Shown here: positions 52,724-64,000 of the stretch, piece after piece
How the letters are laid out: every line of letters starts with the position of its first letter
How positions within the stretch are numbered: the first letter of the stretch is position 1
NCBI GenBank assembly: GCA_949825045.1
Contig: OX463836.1
Coordinates: 14,236,329-14,300,328, forward strand
Source: Argyresthia goedartella
Taxonomy: Eukaryota > Arthropoda > Insecta > Lepidoptera > Argyresthiidae
Length of the DNA stretch: 64,000 nt
Direction: 5' to 3'
Made by a program: the position numbers and the translations under genes
The notes under the pieces: generated by a model
Seen by the model: the letters and a program-made list of their open reading frames with translations, nothing else
Told to the model about the DNA's origin: nothing
Database searches by the model: none

Positions 52724-53230
52724 AGTCAAAGATTTTTATTCATAATAGCAGAAAAATTGAGACTAATGAACGACATAACATAATCAAGCATAATATAACA
52801 TTAAGTAGGTGCCTTATTATTACATAAAACATAATATTTAGGGTGCAATGAATTGGTTTAAATTTTTTATTGTAGAAGCGTATACAGTGTCCCATAAAAG
52901 AACTGCTAACTTTTGTGAGTCTGAACATTGGAAAAGAAAGTTTGTTTATTTCTAGTTTGCACATTGTGGCGGCTATCAATGGTTTTAAAGCTACTGATAT
53001 TTTTCTCAGATACATTATGTTTTCATAGATATATTGATTTGCAACTGTTAGGATGTTGGTTTCTTTGAAGAAATCTCTCAGAGATTCTCTATTACATAGC
53101 TTATAAATAAATCGGATCGCTCTCTTCTGCAAAATGAAGATGGTCTCAATGTCAGCAGCCCGTCCCCATAGTAGTATGCCGTAGGACAGAATGCTATGGA
53201 AATATCTAAAATATACAAGCCTAGCAGATA
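52724..53230 (-). mobile_element. LINE family 1 fragment, inside the hAT
   Basis: The minus strand codes QKRAIRFIYKLCNRESLRDF, then FKETNILTVANQYIYENIMY, the same C-terminal region as 680-800. The tail end at 52724 reads CAAGTCAAAGATTTTTATT. It interrupts the hAT transposase frame. Confidence 0.85.
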
Positions 53231-53249
53231 ACGAGGTTTTCGCTTCGCT

Positions 53250-54400
53250 TTTCTTCTTTACAGGTTGATCTGGCCTCGGAGTACCAAGCCATCATATCTA
53301 AACTGAGAAAACTCGTTAAACTTTTTAAGAACTCCCCGACGAAGAACGATGTTCGGCAGACCTACATTCAGGAAGAGTTTGTTAAAACTATTCAGCTGAT
53401 TCTTGATTGCAAAACTAGATGGTCCAGTCTTGCGGACATGATAAGTACATACAACAGAGTCAAGCAATGTGTGGGAAAAACATTAATCGATCTGACATTT
53501 GGCTCTAACTCGGAATACTCTTTCACTGATGAAGAACATGCGGTCCTTATTGACTTTTAACGTACATTTGAGCCCATTAAATTAACAGCCAAAGTTTTGT
53601 GCCGTAGCAATACATGTACAAGTAATAACAGCAGAACATGTACTGCGTTTTTAAATTCGAAAACTTGAAGACGCCATTATCAAAAAAGCTGGTCGATTCG
53701 TTAAAAATACGTATTTCGGAACGACGAACGAATGCAACTGCGGTTTTGTTGTATTTAAAAAGTCCAACGCAATATCAATCCGATAAGCAAACATTGGCTG
53801 ACAACGAAGCTTTTAAAATGCCTGCTAAGAGTGTCGTACGAAAAGAAATAAAAGATAAAATTCAGCGATTTCTGGTGGAGATATTGTCAATCTAACAGCA
53901 AATGAAGATGAAGAAACCCTGCCTCTATCAATGATTGCAGAAGAGATGCAGTTGTCGCGCTCGCTTGCTCAAACATCGGGTATTGCAACAGCAACAGCTT
54001 CAACCGGTCCATCTTCTTTTCAAGCTGAATTAGAAGAAGCTCTTAAACTATCTCTAATCCTATAAATCTAATCCTCCTTGCACGCTCACCGACGATACCG
54101 ACAGATTGGAAACATTAATAAAAAAAGAGATGAATCTGTAATAATGTGGGGGAAATAGAGGCCCATATTTACTACTTATAATTTACTGTAGTTGACAGGC
54201 TGTGTTTGTGTTAAATAAATAAATATTTAGAATTCGCCTACAATTGTTTACTTTCATTAGTCCCAGGTCCAGTGTTAAAGCCCGAGAGGGCATTTTCAGC
54301 TGCTGGGTACCTAGCATCTGAAATAAAATGCCGCCTAACAGATAAAACTATCGACATGTTATGCTTTCTTCGAAGTCATTTTCAAAATCTCCCCAATTAA
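53250..54400 (+). pseudogene. hAT transposase remnant
   Basis: Pieces in changing frames: LDCKTRWSSLADMISTYNRV (about 53400-53460), the KPLSKKLVDSLK-like helical part at 53640-53895, and the C-terminal dimerisation domain KPERAFSAAGYL, then CRLTDKTIDMLCFLRSHF (about 54275-54390). C-K-T-R-W-S-S and the ERAFS..G...(S/T)..R..L motif identify the hAT superfamily. Several stops and frame shifts make it non-functional. The catalytic N-terminal part is largely lost or displaced by the LINE insertion. Confidence 0.85.
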
Positions 54401-54822
54401 GCGAATGTTTTTTTTTCTTTTATTTTATTGTTTATGGCATTTAACTAAAGTTTTTCAGATTAATATAAAAAAATATTTTGAATAAAATTTGTGTACTTAC
54501 TTTATTTATCAACCTAACATAGTGAATGAAGTGATGATGAATGAATGGTGCTTCTCCAGCCAGGGTTCTAAACCTGTTCCGGTCTTTCGGCCGGCATACC
54601 AGAGGGCACAAGTTTTGAGGGGGGGCGGAATGACCTGCTCTTTAGGAAGGGAAGGATAGTGAATTCAATCGACCGACTCTTCAGCCTGAAGCCAATACAG
54701 GATATGTGGAATGGGGAGGATGTGGGATTTGCAGAGCAGCTGTTGTTTTCTTCAAGTTCTTGTTTTCCTTCTATTTTCAGTTATTGTTAATAGTTGAGTT
54801 TCCTGAGTCGTGTTCGTTTGGG

Positions 54823-55167
54823 TTATCCGGTAAGTTCCCAGTTTCGCTTTTGCTGTCTGTTTCTGGGATACGGTATATTTGCCTCTAGGCCATCCTGACA
54901 TCGTCCCTGTTGTGTGATGATTCTGTCCAGTAACTGTGTTTGATGTTTGATGTCATGCTTAAGGAAATCTTTCCAGGTGTATATAAGTCGGCCGGCTTTC
55001 TTCTTCCTTGCTTCGTATTTGAATGGAGCGTGTAGTAAGTGCTGTTGTGGGCGTCGCAGAATATGTATAGTAACATATCCGGTGGTTTTTGATTCGTTTG
55101 GATATCGTTTTGTCCTGTAGTCAGTCATGAATTTTGTGGTATCTTGGATAGCTTCTGGCGTTCTCAA
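54823..55167 (-). pseudogene. Possible LINE C-terminal segment
   Basis: The open minus-strand frame includes HILRRPQQHLLHAPFKYEAR and KKKAGRLIYTWKDFLKHDIK. The G-R-x-x-x-T-W-x-D-x-L-x-x-D pattern is like the C-terminus of RTE- and CR1-like LINE proteins. The assignment is tentative. Confidence 0.4.
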
Positions 55168-55539
55168 ACATGTCTCTGAGGATCAGGCGTTCATATACTG
55201 ACTGTCAACTGTTTGCTTTAGTGAGGGTTGCCGCTTTTTGTCCGTATTTTATAAACAGTGCAGTGACCATTTTGTAAATCAGGCGCACTATATTTCAGTC
55301 TATGTTGGATTTCTTTATAAAATGCATTAGGGCCTTGGAATTGCATATGGCTTGCCGGCACCTCTTTTTTAATGGGTCCTATGTCCTGCCGTAATATATG
55401 TGCCGAGATATTTGATTTCTACTATCTTCTTAACTACGTCCAATTCACTGGTTGTTTATGGGGTCTCTTATAAGAATTTTCGTCTTTCTACTTTTAAGTT
55501 TGCCATGAGCAGTTCTCCGATGATATTTAATTATTCACT

Positions 55540-55696
55540 TTTAGCTACTCCGCGGCATAGCAGCGCTGCGTATAAACGCTCCTTCAGGCTGCGGGCGGTC
55601 CGCCTCTGGAACGCACCTCTTTGCACTATAAGAGACAGTCCGACTCTTTTTTCTTTTAAGAAACATATTAAAGAGCTCTACATGTCTCTTTCGTAA
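55540..55696 (+). pseudogene. LINE C-terminus, + strand
   Basis: Codes ATPRHSSAAYKRSFRLRAVR, then LWNAPLCTIRDSPTLFSFKK. The R(H)...Y..SF...A.RLWN.LP..IR...S...FK pattern is the usual end of jockey- and CR1-type ORF2 proteins. The preceding domains are absent. Its orientation is opposite to the OTU-bearing frames, so it is probably a separate nested fragment. Confidence 0.65.
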
Positions 55697-56439
55697 AAGT
55701 TATTGTATTTATTTTATTATATGTAAGGTTTATGTATATATCTGTAATTATTTCGTATTTGCTATCTGTATTTTACAGATATTTTAATTTATTCCTAGGC
55801 ATTTTAGTTATAGTAATTATCGTGCACTGCCTACCCTTTTATGATAGCAATTCCTGTAATGCCTTGTTTTGCTGGAAGAAATCTCTTTTCAGAGACAAGC
55901 TCGCCCTTGTACATGCATTTTCTTTTGATGTAACTTTTAAAATATTTGTGTGCAATATTGTGAAGGAGGTTTGTTCCTATAATTCCCTTTTTCCTGTATT
56001 TCTTTATAGCGTCTTGTCCGATGCGAGCATACAGATACCAGAGATAGTGTTTTGACATATGTATCATGTTTGTTTCCTGTATATAGGCTATGTGTATGTT
56101 TTTGTTAGTCAATTCCGCGTCAATGTTGAGTCTTTTAGTTATTTCGGCGCATCCTCTAACCTTTCAAGTAGCAATGCGCATACGCTCGCATGTGACTTGT
56201 GGTTTAAATATGGGTCTGTTTCGTATCATCGTATATCCGGTGTTGTCTGGGATGTCTTCTGTTGATGGAATGGTTGACCCTGAGGAGGTCATGGGTGTTG
56301 CATTAAGTATCGGCGAAAGTATGGTGTTATCAGTTTGGTTATCGGTTGCTTGATTCGTGGGTAAATTTGGCGATTCAAGCAAGTAAACGCTGTCGTAGTG
56401 GTGTCCTGTGACGTTGAGGTTGGGATGGATTCTTGGGCG

Positions 56440-56740
56440 ATGGTGTATTTTGCTGGTGGATTGTTGCGTTAAGTAGAAAGTATTCGGCAGCTGGTATTAT
56501 AATCTCCTCTCCAGCCCAAGTACCGTAATTGCGTAGATTTTCAGTGGTGAGTTGTTAAGGATTTCAGGCTCGGTGATTGCGAGCTTTGTTCTGTTCATCG
56601 CCGTTTTCTTCTACATATTTAACTAGGTCCTTACGAATGTGAGTGTGGTTGCATGTTAATTGACATAGGTGATTAATTTAGTCAGCAATTGCGTCGAATA
56701 GGCAGTTATCATCTCAGCGTTGGTAAGGCTTCCATTAGGT
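56440..56740 (-). pseudogene. Second OTU-like copy, frame-broken
   Basis: On the minus strand, short pieces repeat the layout of 57158-57439: a stretch that can be read DNCLFDAIAD near 56710, then HTHIRKDLVKYVEE, and TWAGEEIIIPAAEYFLL near 56520. Frames change between the pieces, so it is not translatable as one protein. Confidence 0.5.
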
Positions 56741-57157
56741 TATGTTCTTGGGATGTTGTTGAAAGAAAGAACTTAGATATAGCGTGATTTATTTGAACTA
56801 CCTTTGTCTACGATTAACAGATCGTACGGGTTGCGATTGTCAAAGTTTGTGCATATCTTCGTGCGCCCTTATTCTCGGTAGAGAGCCGCTTAGGACAAAA
56901 AGTCTCCGATTTTATTGTTGTTATTGTTCATCAGTGGAAGTCTTTTGTTAATTGCCTGTTTTCTGGAAGATGGTGAAATTATCCTTTTATGATGTGCAAT
57001 TGTTTGCTGTTTCTCGCTATTTCTCAGAATATGCAGTTATGTAGTAGACGGGCTTGCATTATTGTTTTATTTTTGTGGGCTTGTCGGACCGGATAAAGTT
57101 AGAAATGGTTATGTTTTGTTTTACTATTATTGGGTAGGTTCCTGCTTAGTTTTGTAT

Positions 57158-57439
57158 TTAGGTATGATGGATCGCTACACTTATTACGTAGAACTCCGCG
57201 GCTGCTATGATAATTTCTTCACCGCCCCACGTGCCCTGTATGTGGAGATTTTTTATGTACTCAGTGAAAGCTTCTGCGTTTGGTGCGTCGATCGCATGTT
57301 TGATGCGTGGATAATTGCTGTTAGCTTCCACGTATCTAGCTAAGTCGCTTCTGATGTGGGTATGGTTGAATGTCGCTCCAAACAGATGGTTGATTTTGTC
57401 TGCAATTGCATGGAACAGGCAGTTTCCATCTCTGGGCAT
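57158..57439 (-). pseudogene. OTU-domain cysteine protease fragment
   Basis: The minus-strand frame has PRDGNCLFHAIADKI, carrying the catalytic D-G-N-C of OTU deubiquitinases, then THIRSDLARYVEAN and YIKNLHIQGTWGGEEIIIAA, the OTU core helix and G-x-x-x-E segment, and ends VAIHHT with the catalytic His. It is 93 codons, a near-minimal OTU core. OTU proteases occur in host enzymes and in some retrotransposons and viruses. The setting inside a flanked insertion favours a mobile-element origin. Confidence 0.7.
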
Positions 57440-58974
57440 TGGTAGAGTTTAGATTGTGAGATATTACTACAGGAGAAAGCCTCGTGGTATTTTAGCTAAT
57501 ATGAATGTGTGTGTGTGGGTTGTTTCTAAGAGGTGTACGGCCGGTATGATGAGAGACGCTGTTTGGCTTTTTACGATCTATTTTTATTCTTATGTTTCCC
57601 GGTATTTCAAAGATGGGCTGACACCATAGAATGGGTGCCAGATGTGTGAGGGAACGTTGTGAGCCTTTTGTGCTTCGAAGCTTTTTCAATTGTTCCTAAA
57701 TAGCAGTCAATTGTTTTGTCTAGTTTCTGGGAGTTTGGTGAGATGGCATTTTTATGGCCTGCACTTGTTTAGTTTTTGTTTACTGTCGGGTTTAGTATAT
57801 TTGCAGTTTAGCTACATAAAAATAATTCTAGGATTGTTAAGTTTTGGGTTGGCTTATTCACTGAGTTTCAGGGTTTAGTGGATGGTTATTGTTAATGACT
57901 GTTTTGAATGGTCTTTCGAAGATGAGGAGAAAATAAATCTTGAGGAGAATTATCTCGAATTTATTTTCAGGCAAAGCAATATAAGTATATGTAGCTATAA
58001 TAATGTTTTATTAGTTGATTTTGATATTGCGTAGGTAGGGAATTGTTATATCCTGCCTATGACGCACCTATAAATGTGATTATGCCTTAGTCAATAGGGG
58101 CGACCGCGGCCGCGGTAAGTGGTGGTTTATTATTGTCAGGCGGCGAGTGGTGCTGAGAGAAATAAAGTTAGAGGTAGGTAATCACTATCAATGATGTCCT
58201 AATCGGAATGATCTCACCAGGTTGGTGTGTTTAGCGGCGGTGGTGGTGGAGGCAGTAGCGTTGAGGGTGTGTTGCGTAGGCGTCGCTCGCTGCCGGCCTG
58301 TCGCTGCGTGGCTCAGACGTGCACCTGGCCTAGAATAAATTCTAGGGCTTGCACAGATGGGATGCCTAAGAGTATCGCGCAGTTCTCTGGGCATTCATTA
58401 CACTTGACCGCACTAGTATCATCACAATCACTGAAATGCGTGGTATTGCACAGATGGGGTGCCTAGATGGATCACGCACATTCCCCAGGTAACCCTTACA
58501 GTAACACGCGGTATAAGCCAGGCTCGTTTTCGGGCCTCCGGAGGCAGAACAAAAGGCGCGCGCCGGGGATGAAAACTATTGTTTGTTTAAATGCATTTGG
58601 GAGATCTCGGGGGGACACGTCCGTTCGGTCCGGCAACACAAACGCCACCTTTATTTATCAACCTAACATAGTGATAAAAAATACTTCTAGCTAAATCTAC
58701 CAACTGATTGGAAAGAAGCTTAAGCTTTAATGGAATTATTAATTATGTTCATTTTATTAATATTGCTGCCATAAAAACTCAAGGCGTCGTTAATATGCTA
58801 TGCAGCTCTAAAACAAAAACAAATGTGTTCGGGATCCCGCGGGATTGAAAATTCTAATCCCGAGGTATCCCGAAAGCTGCGTTCCCGATGGGGATTGCAT
58901 TTCCTAGTTACGACGCATGGTAACAAGAGAGATGCAAACATTAGCGGGAGAGAACCCATCTAATTCTATAAAAT

Positions 58975-59230
58975 TAATTCAAACCAAACTTAACTTATCG
59001 TAATCGAATTCATACTAACCCAATTTTTCGTAATCTAATTCATCGTAACCAATCTCATCGCCATCTAATTTGTCCTAACTAAACTTATCGTAATATTTTT
59101 CATCCTAACCCAAACTTTTGTAACCTATGTAAGTAATTCATCCTAACCCAACTTACACTATAAAATCAATTCCAACCCAACTTATCGTATCTAATGAATC
59201 CTAATCCAACTTCTAATTATAATTCACCCT
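58975..59230. repeat. Degenerate ~20-bp repeat
   Basis: TAATCTAATTCATCGTAACC, TCATCCTAACCCAA and AACTTATCGTAAT recur with changes, as in an old minisatellite. Confidence 0.6.
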
Positions 59231-60444
59231 TATTCCTCCAATTCCTTCCAAATTCCCTTATTTGCGGACGATAGTTTTACGTGATAACGTCATAAGCATA
59301 AGAAACGCTTAGGCCGATCGTGCCTCTCTATCGCTTATTCCACGCTCTCGCTCGACTCAGGCGGAACGTGACACTTTTTCGTGTGTGCATCCGGCGTTCA
59401 TCGATTTATAAGTTATAATATAATTCGTTATCACGTCAAAAATATAGGCTGCTGATCGAATCGATTACATAAATTAAACGTTTTTATCGTTTTTTTATGA
59501 CTTCACCTTTCTGTTACCCTTCAAATGTGAAAGCTAGAAATAAAACGCAGATGCTGAGAATGACACAGATCTTTATTACAATCAATAGAAGATACGTTTA
59601 AATACACGGAAAAAGTACAAGACATTAAGTTATCGTTTTCGCCTAAAGTAATTAATTACACTGTGCGTGATTACATTACAAAGCACCGGTTGTGTACAAA
59701 ATGCTTAAAAATAAGTACCTAGCAATAAAACAGTATTTTCTGTTATAACTTAGGCATGTTGTATAATGGGCGGCACTTTAAAATAGGTACCATAAGATAT
59801 TTGTAGTTGGATGGGAAAACTTACACTGGTCGAAAAATGTATAAAAGGTGTCGGAAATCCGGTATTTGACAAGGTTGTTAATCCGTCAGGAACCTTCTAT
59901 CTTATCACACACGCCTTGAAGCCCTTGAAGCATGTTTTGTTTCACAGGAGTGACATGTTATGGAAGATGCCTACTCCGTTCACAGTTGTGTTACTTCTGG
60001 CGTATGTCATCATAACAAAGGAAGGGACGGAGCTGTGTCAATCTCCTCCTTATTTCGTTTAGAAAATGAAAGGGAGACTGACGCATAACCCTGTCCCTTA
60101 CTTTCTGCGTGATAACACATCTCACAGGTAAAATAAGTGCGAACGGAGTAATAGTAATTTTCAGAACTGTTTTTTTTTTTAATATTATGTTTTACGGCCC
60201 AGGAATCTGGTCCATTTAGGCCAGTCAAAACGCTCCTTATGTTCGAGAGTTGAATGTAATTACGTCATAATATTTTAATTCTTATTTATTCATCGTAAAT
60301 AGTCACATACTCATTTCAACTGCTAATTATAAAATGCCGCTGTTATACAAATGCAAAGTCAAGGTTGGTAAAAAATGAAGTACAATCGAAATTCTTAAAA
60401 TAATTAATGTTTTAACCAAAAATTTACTAATGGACTCATGTCCC

Positions 60445-60479
60445 GTGGTTACACCAGTTTGTTACACTGGTGTAACCAC
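60445..60479. repeat. Perfect hairpin
   Basis: GTGGTTACACCAGT (60445-60458) pairs with ACTGGTGTAACCAC (60466-60479), leaving a 7-base loop. Confidence 0.85.
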
Positions 60480-61798
60480 AGACCATCCATAAGCCTATAA
60501 AAGGACGGATTATAAAATAATATTAAGATATATTTATTCTTATCGGGTTAATCACAAAATAAACTATACATTTGTACCGTAGGCTAGATTTGCTTCGTAT
60601 AGAATTTACTACAGGGCTATAGGATATTTTGTTGTTTGCATTCGGCATTGTTCGGGTGTTGGCCGTGTTCCACCTATTTAGGTATTTATTTACAAATAAG
60701 AGCTCAGATATACTAGGTACATATGTCGAAGGGAACGTTCCGGGGCACTGTGCCACGTGACAGTCACGTTGCAGCGACATGTTGGGGGAAATTTGTCCGC
60801 TAGTTTATCTCAGCCTTTGTTGGTTCGCGAAATATTCTTGGTTTTTTATAATAATCGTGTCATTAAAGCCTCCACAGCTTTCAAACCCTGATTTTCATTT
60901 ACTTTACATTAGAACTAAGGAATCATAATATTTAAGAATTATAATTATATTGAAATCTTCCATCTCTGTCTTAATATGGCAGTTATAAGCCGCCTCCAAT
61001 AGTGACGACAGTTTTGAACTATTATTTTCCTTATTTAAAAAAACATACGCTTGCATCGTGCAGCACCATAAACATGATAGAAGTGAATATTCTTAAGCAC
61101 CTCTAAATAATTATGAATTTGAAATTCGAAAGTCCAACGGAAAACGGCAACGTCAAACGTTGGTCTCAACCTCTTGCTCCCACCTCATTCTTGCCCACTT
61201 TTAACATCAAAAATTACTAAGTTAGTTAGTGTGGTTGTGTAATGTATGCAATTTATAAACTAATACAAAACGATCGCCACTAAAGTCGACATTTAGTTGG
61301 TCAAATTGCTAAAAAACTTTTCGTAAAAATATTAAATAATCTATTTAAAAAGCACCTTAATATAAATAGTGATATCAAAAACTAACACTAATATCAAAAA
61401 GTAATTTTACTTTTACAAATAGCACAGTACAATATCTTAATTTTTAAATATAAAGCACACAATTGTATCATTAAATTCTTATTATTTTAATGAGATTTCT
61501 TCATCAAAAACGTACTTAAATCAATAAATGTCATAATAATACTTTAATATTATAATGTAACATATAAAATTCGGTATCGGTGGATTAAGGGAGTTCTATT
61601 TTGTGATGAACAGCAGCTCCATGTGTATCTCTTGACATCCATCCCCATACCCTTGAAGGATATTGCGATTGTGATTGCTACTGCAATTTTATGTGTCAAA
61701 TAATTGTGCTCTGATCAATTTCAAGTTGGCAATATACTTCAAACACCGAAAAGATCTGCCAACCCTTTAAAACTGACGTATTGTAGTATATTCGCCAA

Positions 61799-61827
61799 CT
61801 TCAAATGTGATTATTTCACATTTGAAG
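61799..61827. repeat. Perfect hairpin
   Basis: CTTCAAATGTGA and TCACATTTGAAG flank TTATT. It resembles a short inverted repeat and may be the relic of a MITE end. Confidence 0.75.
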
Positions 61828-61967
61828 CGATTTTTATTATCTGAAGGTAGTGGTCTTATCATGCAAATCCGACATCTAGGAATTTCGATGGCTTTTGAAA
61901 AATGTACTTATCACAACACGATTATTTTGACAGGAGCTGTATATTATTCTGAATTTGCTTGTTTATG

Positions 61968-63272
61968 CGATGCCCCGGAATGTGTCAAGAGTCACCACAC
62001 GGATGTGGCTAGCTTGTTTTTGCGATGCCACAGGATGTATCAAGAGACACCACACGGATGTGGCTAGCTTGTTTATGCGATGCCACGGGATCTATCAAGA
62101 GACACCACACGGATGTGGCTAGCTTGTTTTTGCGATGCCACGGGATGTGTCAAGAGACACCACACGGATGTGGCTAGCTTGTTTTTGCGATGCCACAGGA
62201 TGTATCAAGAGACACCACACGGATGTGGCTAGCTTGTTTTTGCGATGCCACAGGATGTATCAAGAGACACCACACGGATGTGGCTAGCTTGTTTATGCGA
62301 TGCCACGAGATGTGTCAAGAGACACCACACGGATGTGGCTAGCTTGTTTTTGCGATGCCACAGGATGTATCAAGAGACACCACACGGATGTGGCTAGCTT
62401 GTTTTGCGATGCCACAGGATGTATCAAGAGACACCACACGGATGTGGCTAGCTTGTTTTTGCGATGCCACAGGATGTATCAAGAGACACCACACGGATGT
62501 GGCTAGCTTGTTTATGCGATGCCACGGGATGTGTCAAGAGACACCACACGGATGTGGCTAGCTTGTTTTTGCGATGCCACAGGATGTATCAAGAGACACC
62601 ACACGGATGTGGCTAGCTTGTTTTTGCGATGCCACAGGATGTATCAAGAGACACCACACGGATGTGGCTAGCTTGTTTATGCGATGCCACAGGATGTATC
62701 AAGAGACACCACACGGATGTGGCTAGCTTGTTTATGCGATGCCACAGGATGTATCAAGAGACACCACACGGATGTGGCTAGCTTGTTTTTGCGATGCCAC
62801 GGGATGTATCAAGAGACACCACACGGATGTGGCTAGCTTGTTTATGCGATGCCACGGGATGTGTCAAGAGACACCACACGGATGTGGCTAGCTTGTTTAC
62901 GCGATGCCACGAGATGTGTCAAGAGACACCACACGGATGTGGCTAGCTGGTTTTTGCGATGCCACAGGATGTATCAAGAGACACCACACGGATGTGGCTA
63001 GCTTGTTTATGCGATGCCACGAGATGTGTCAAGAGATACCACACGGATGTGGCTAGCTTGTTTTTGCGATGCCACAGGATGTATCAAGAGACACCACACG
63101 GATGTGGCTAGCTTGTTTATGCGATGCCACGGGATGTATCAAGAGACACCACACGGATGTGGCTAGCTTGTTTATGCGATGCCACGGGATGTATCAAGAG
63201 ACACCACACGGATGTGGCTAGCTTGTTTTTACGATGCCACAGGATGTATCAAGAGACACCACACGGATGTAG
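61968..63272. repeat. 55-bp tandem array (about 24 units)
   Basis: The unit is GCGATGCCACAGGATGTATC, then AAGAGACACCACACGGATGT, then GGCTAGCTTGTTTTT. It contains the near-palindrome CCACACGGATGTGG. Units alternate TTTTTGC/TTTATGC and CAGGATGTATC/CGGGATGTGTC. Because 55 is not a multiple of 3, the frame rotates and no long frame persists. Confidence 0.95.
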
Positions 63273-64000
63273 CTAGATTTTTTAAAGAAATTTTGACTTC
63301 GGCCCTGAATCTAAGCTACGGGTTACATTTTGCAGTATAGATTCAGCCTATTGGATCTAATAAGTAAAACTCCAAGTATGAAGAAACTCGGCTACTTCAA
63401 TGACCCTCATATCTTGTATGAATACTACATTTATTTTACAGTATTTAACGGTAATCAAAAATATTATTAATAACTCAAGTGCCCCTCGAGTCGCGCATGG
63501 AAACTCGAATAGCAATAGTATATCAATTGCTCCCAAGGGCGCAAAATGCCGTATTCGGTAGTCAGTCTCCAAACAAAATAGGAGTCTCCGACAAGTGAAA
63601 TGCTAATGCTACTGAAGTTCCACATGCGACTCGACACCCAGTTCGATTGATTTCACGTATTGAATCCCCTTTTGGATCTTTTACCACCCAACCTAAATGT
63701 TGAAAATATTGTAAGCTATTTGACACCAATTCTAACAAGTGGATAAGTGCGAAATCTTATCTCGATTCTGTAACTCTTGAAATATTCCGTTTCCTTTCAA
63801 ATTGATATTTCACAAATGACAGTCGCTTTAAATGACAGCTCCTGACACTAATATCGCGCTCTGATTGGTTAAACGTCAATTTCGAGTAAGCAGATATCCT
63901 TCTAAACATCAATTTGAAGTAAGCAGAATGAAATCTTTCAAAATATCAATTTGAAGTTAGCAGAAATCCTTCAAAATATCAATTTGAAGTAAGCACACAT
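63273..64000. other. No gene seen; short tandem repeat at the right edge
   Basis: 63870-64000 carries about four units of roughly 30-36 bases built on ATCAATTTGAAGTAAGCAGA, running out of the window. The rest is AT-rich with no supported gene. Confidence 0.55.

Larger units (their letters stand above)
54526..58649. mobile_element. ~4.1-kb insertion in the hAT, carrying OTU-like remnants
   Basis: It is bounded by a perfect 25-bp duplication (54501-54525 and 58650-58674, starting TTTATTTATCAACC), which implies target-primed insertion. On the minus strand it carries an OTU-protease-like frame (57158-57439), a second diverged copy (about 56440-56740) and a C-terminal segment resembling the end of a LINE ORF2 (54823-55167, with AGRLIYTWKDFLKHDI). 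A different LINE C-terminus lies on the + strand (55540-55696). No intact reverse transcriptase is visible. I take it for a decayed LINE that itself took an insertion. Confidence 0.6.
52089..58906 (+). mobile_element. hAT transposon, decayed, with nested insertions
   Basis: Inverted ends are TAGGGAATGCAATCCCGATC on the left and GGGGATTGCATTTCCTA on the right. A perfect 8-bp target duplication GTTACGAC flanks them (52081-52088 and 58907-58914), the hAT hallmark. Transposase remnants lie on the + strand at about 52660-54400. The 6.8-kb span is inflated by three insertions: an RTE 3' end, a LINE family 1 fragment and a ~4.1-kb element. Confidence 0.92.
59231..61967. other. No gene recognised
   Basis: The region is AT-rich. 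59260-59420 is GC-richer and 59811-60062 has an 83-codon + strand frame, but neither has family features. A minus-strand AATAAAG at about 59570 could end an antisense transcript. Hairpins lie at 60445-60479 and 61799-61827. Confidence 0.4.

Noticed and set aside
58188..58694. GC-rich short frames near the end of the OTU-bearing insertion.
   Set aside because: Low-complexity or composition-driven; no recognisable domain.
59811..60062. 83-codon + strand frame with a hydrophobic C-terminal stretch.
   Set aside because: No signal of homology, splice context or codon bias; it may be chance.

Overview
The window looks like insect nuclear DNA, most likely from a moth or butterfly. Coding sequence is interrupted by GT-AG introns. 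The repeat fauna (tRNA-headed SINEs, RTE and other LINE 3' ends, a mariner, a hAT, a Ty3/gypsy element) fits Lepidoptera. That placement is inference, because no species-diagnostic gene is present.

One host gene dominates. Sixteen exons on the + strand (ATG at 3093, TAG ending at 40981) join in frame into a 4362-base coding sequence for a 1453-residue protein. I identify it as codanin-1 (vertebrate CDAN1, Drosophila discs lost), the cytosolic factor known to bind and restrain the H3-H4 chaperone ASF1 and to partner with CDIN1. Landmarks are an N-terminus like that of human codanin-1, a basic ASF1-binding-type RRIKPT motif, the PWIVQYLSMLD and LGWLFDLP blocks, and a C-terminal CPRNIVLL block. 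All 15 introns are GT-AG and every phase matches.

The gene is spread over 38 kb because its introns are full of repeats, many of which contain or touch splice sites. Exon 5 is followed by 33 tandem 87-bp copies of its own 3' part plus 5' splice site. Exon 11 is followed by 15 tandem 139-bp copies of itself plus its 5' splice site. Exon 13 is preceded by 19 tandem copies of its 3' splice site plus its first ~26 bases. Exon 15 begins inside a SINE-like sequence. Exons 7 and 8 share the same repeat-like block just upstream of their acceptors. A 3.4-kb C-rich/G-rich minisatellite starts about 25 bases after the exon 8 donor. Other arrays (61, 50, 18 and 21 bp) fill introns 7, 8, 14 and 15.

Layout: 1-1330 LINE 3' end; 2293-2785 repeat; 3093-40981 codanin-1 with intronic elements (a gag-only retroelement at about 3480-4920, an antisense RNase H LINE fragment at 14738-15533, a deleted mariner at 30922-31927, SINEs and MITEs); 41447-49164 a complete Ty3/gypsy-type element with LTRs that look identical, inserted into a MITE with a 4-bp target duplication; 50560-51195 a foldback element; 52089-58906 a decayed hAT with a perfect 8-bp target duplication, carrying three nested insertions, one of which contains OTU-protease-like remnants; 58915-64000 no recognised gene, with a 55-bp array at about 61968-63272.

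Coordinates of exons, LTRs and target duplications were read base by base. Edges of SINE, LINE and array features are approximate. Family assignments rest on recognised motifs, not on a database search.
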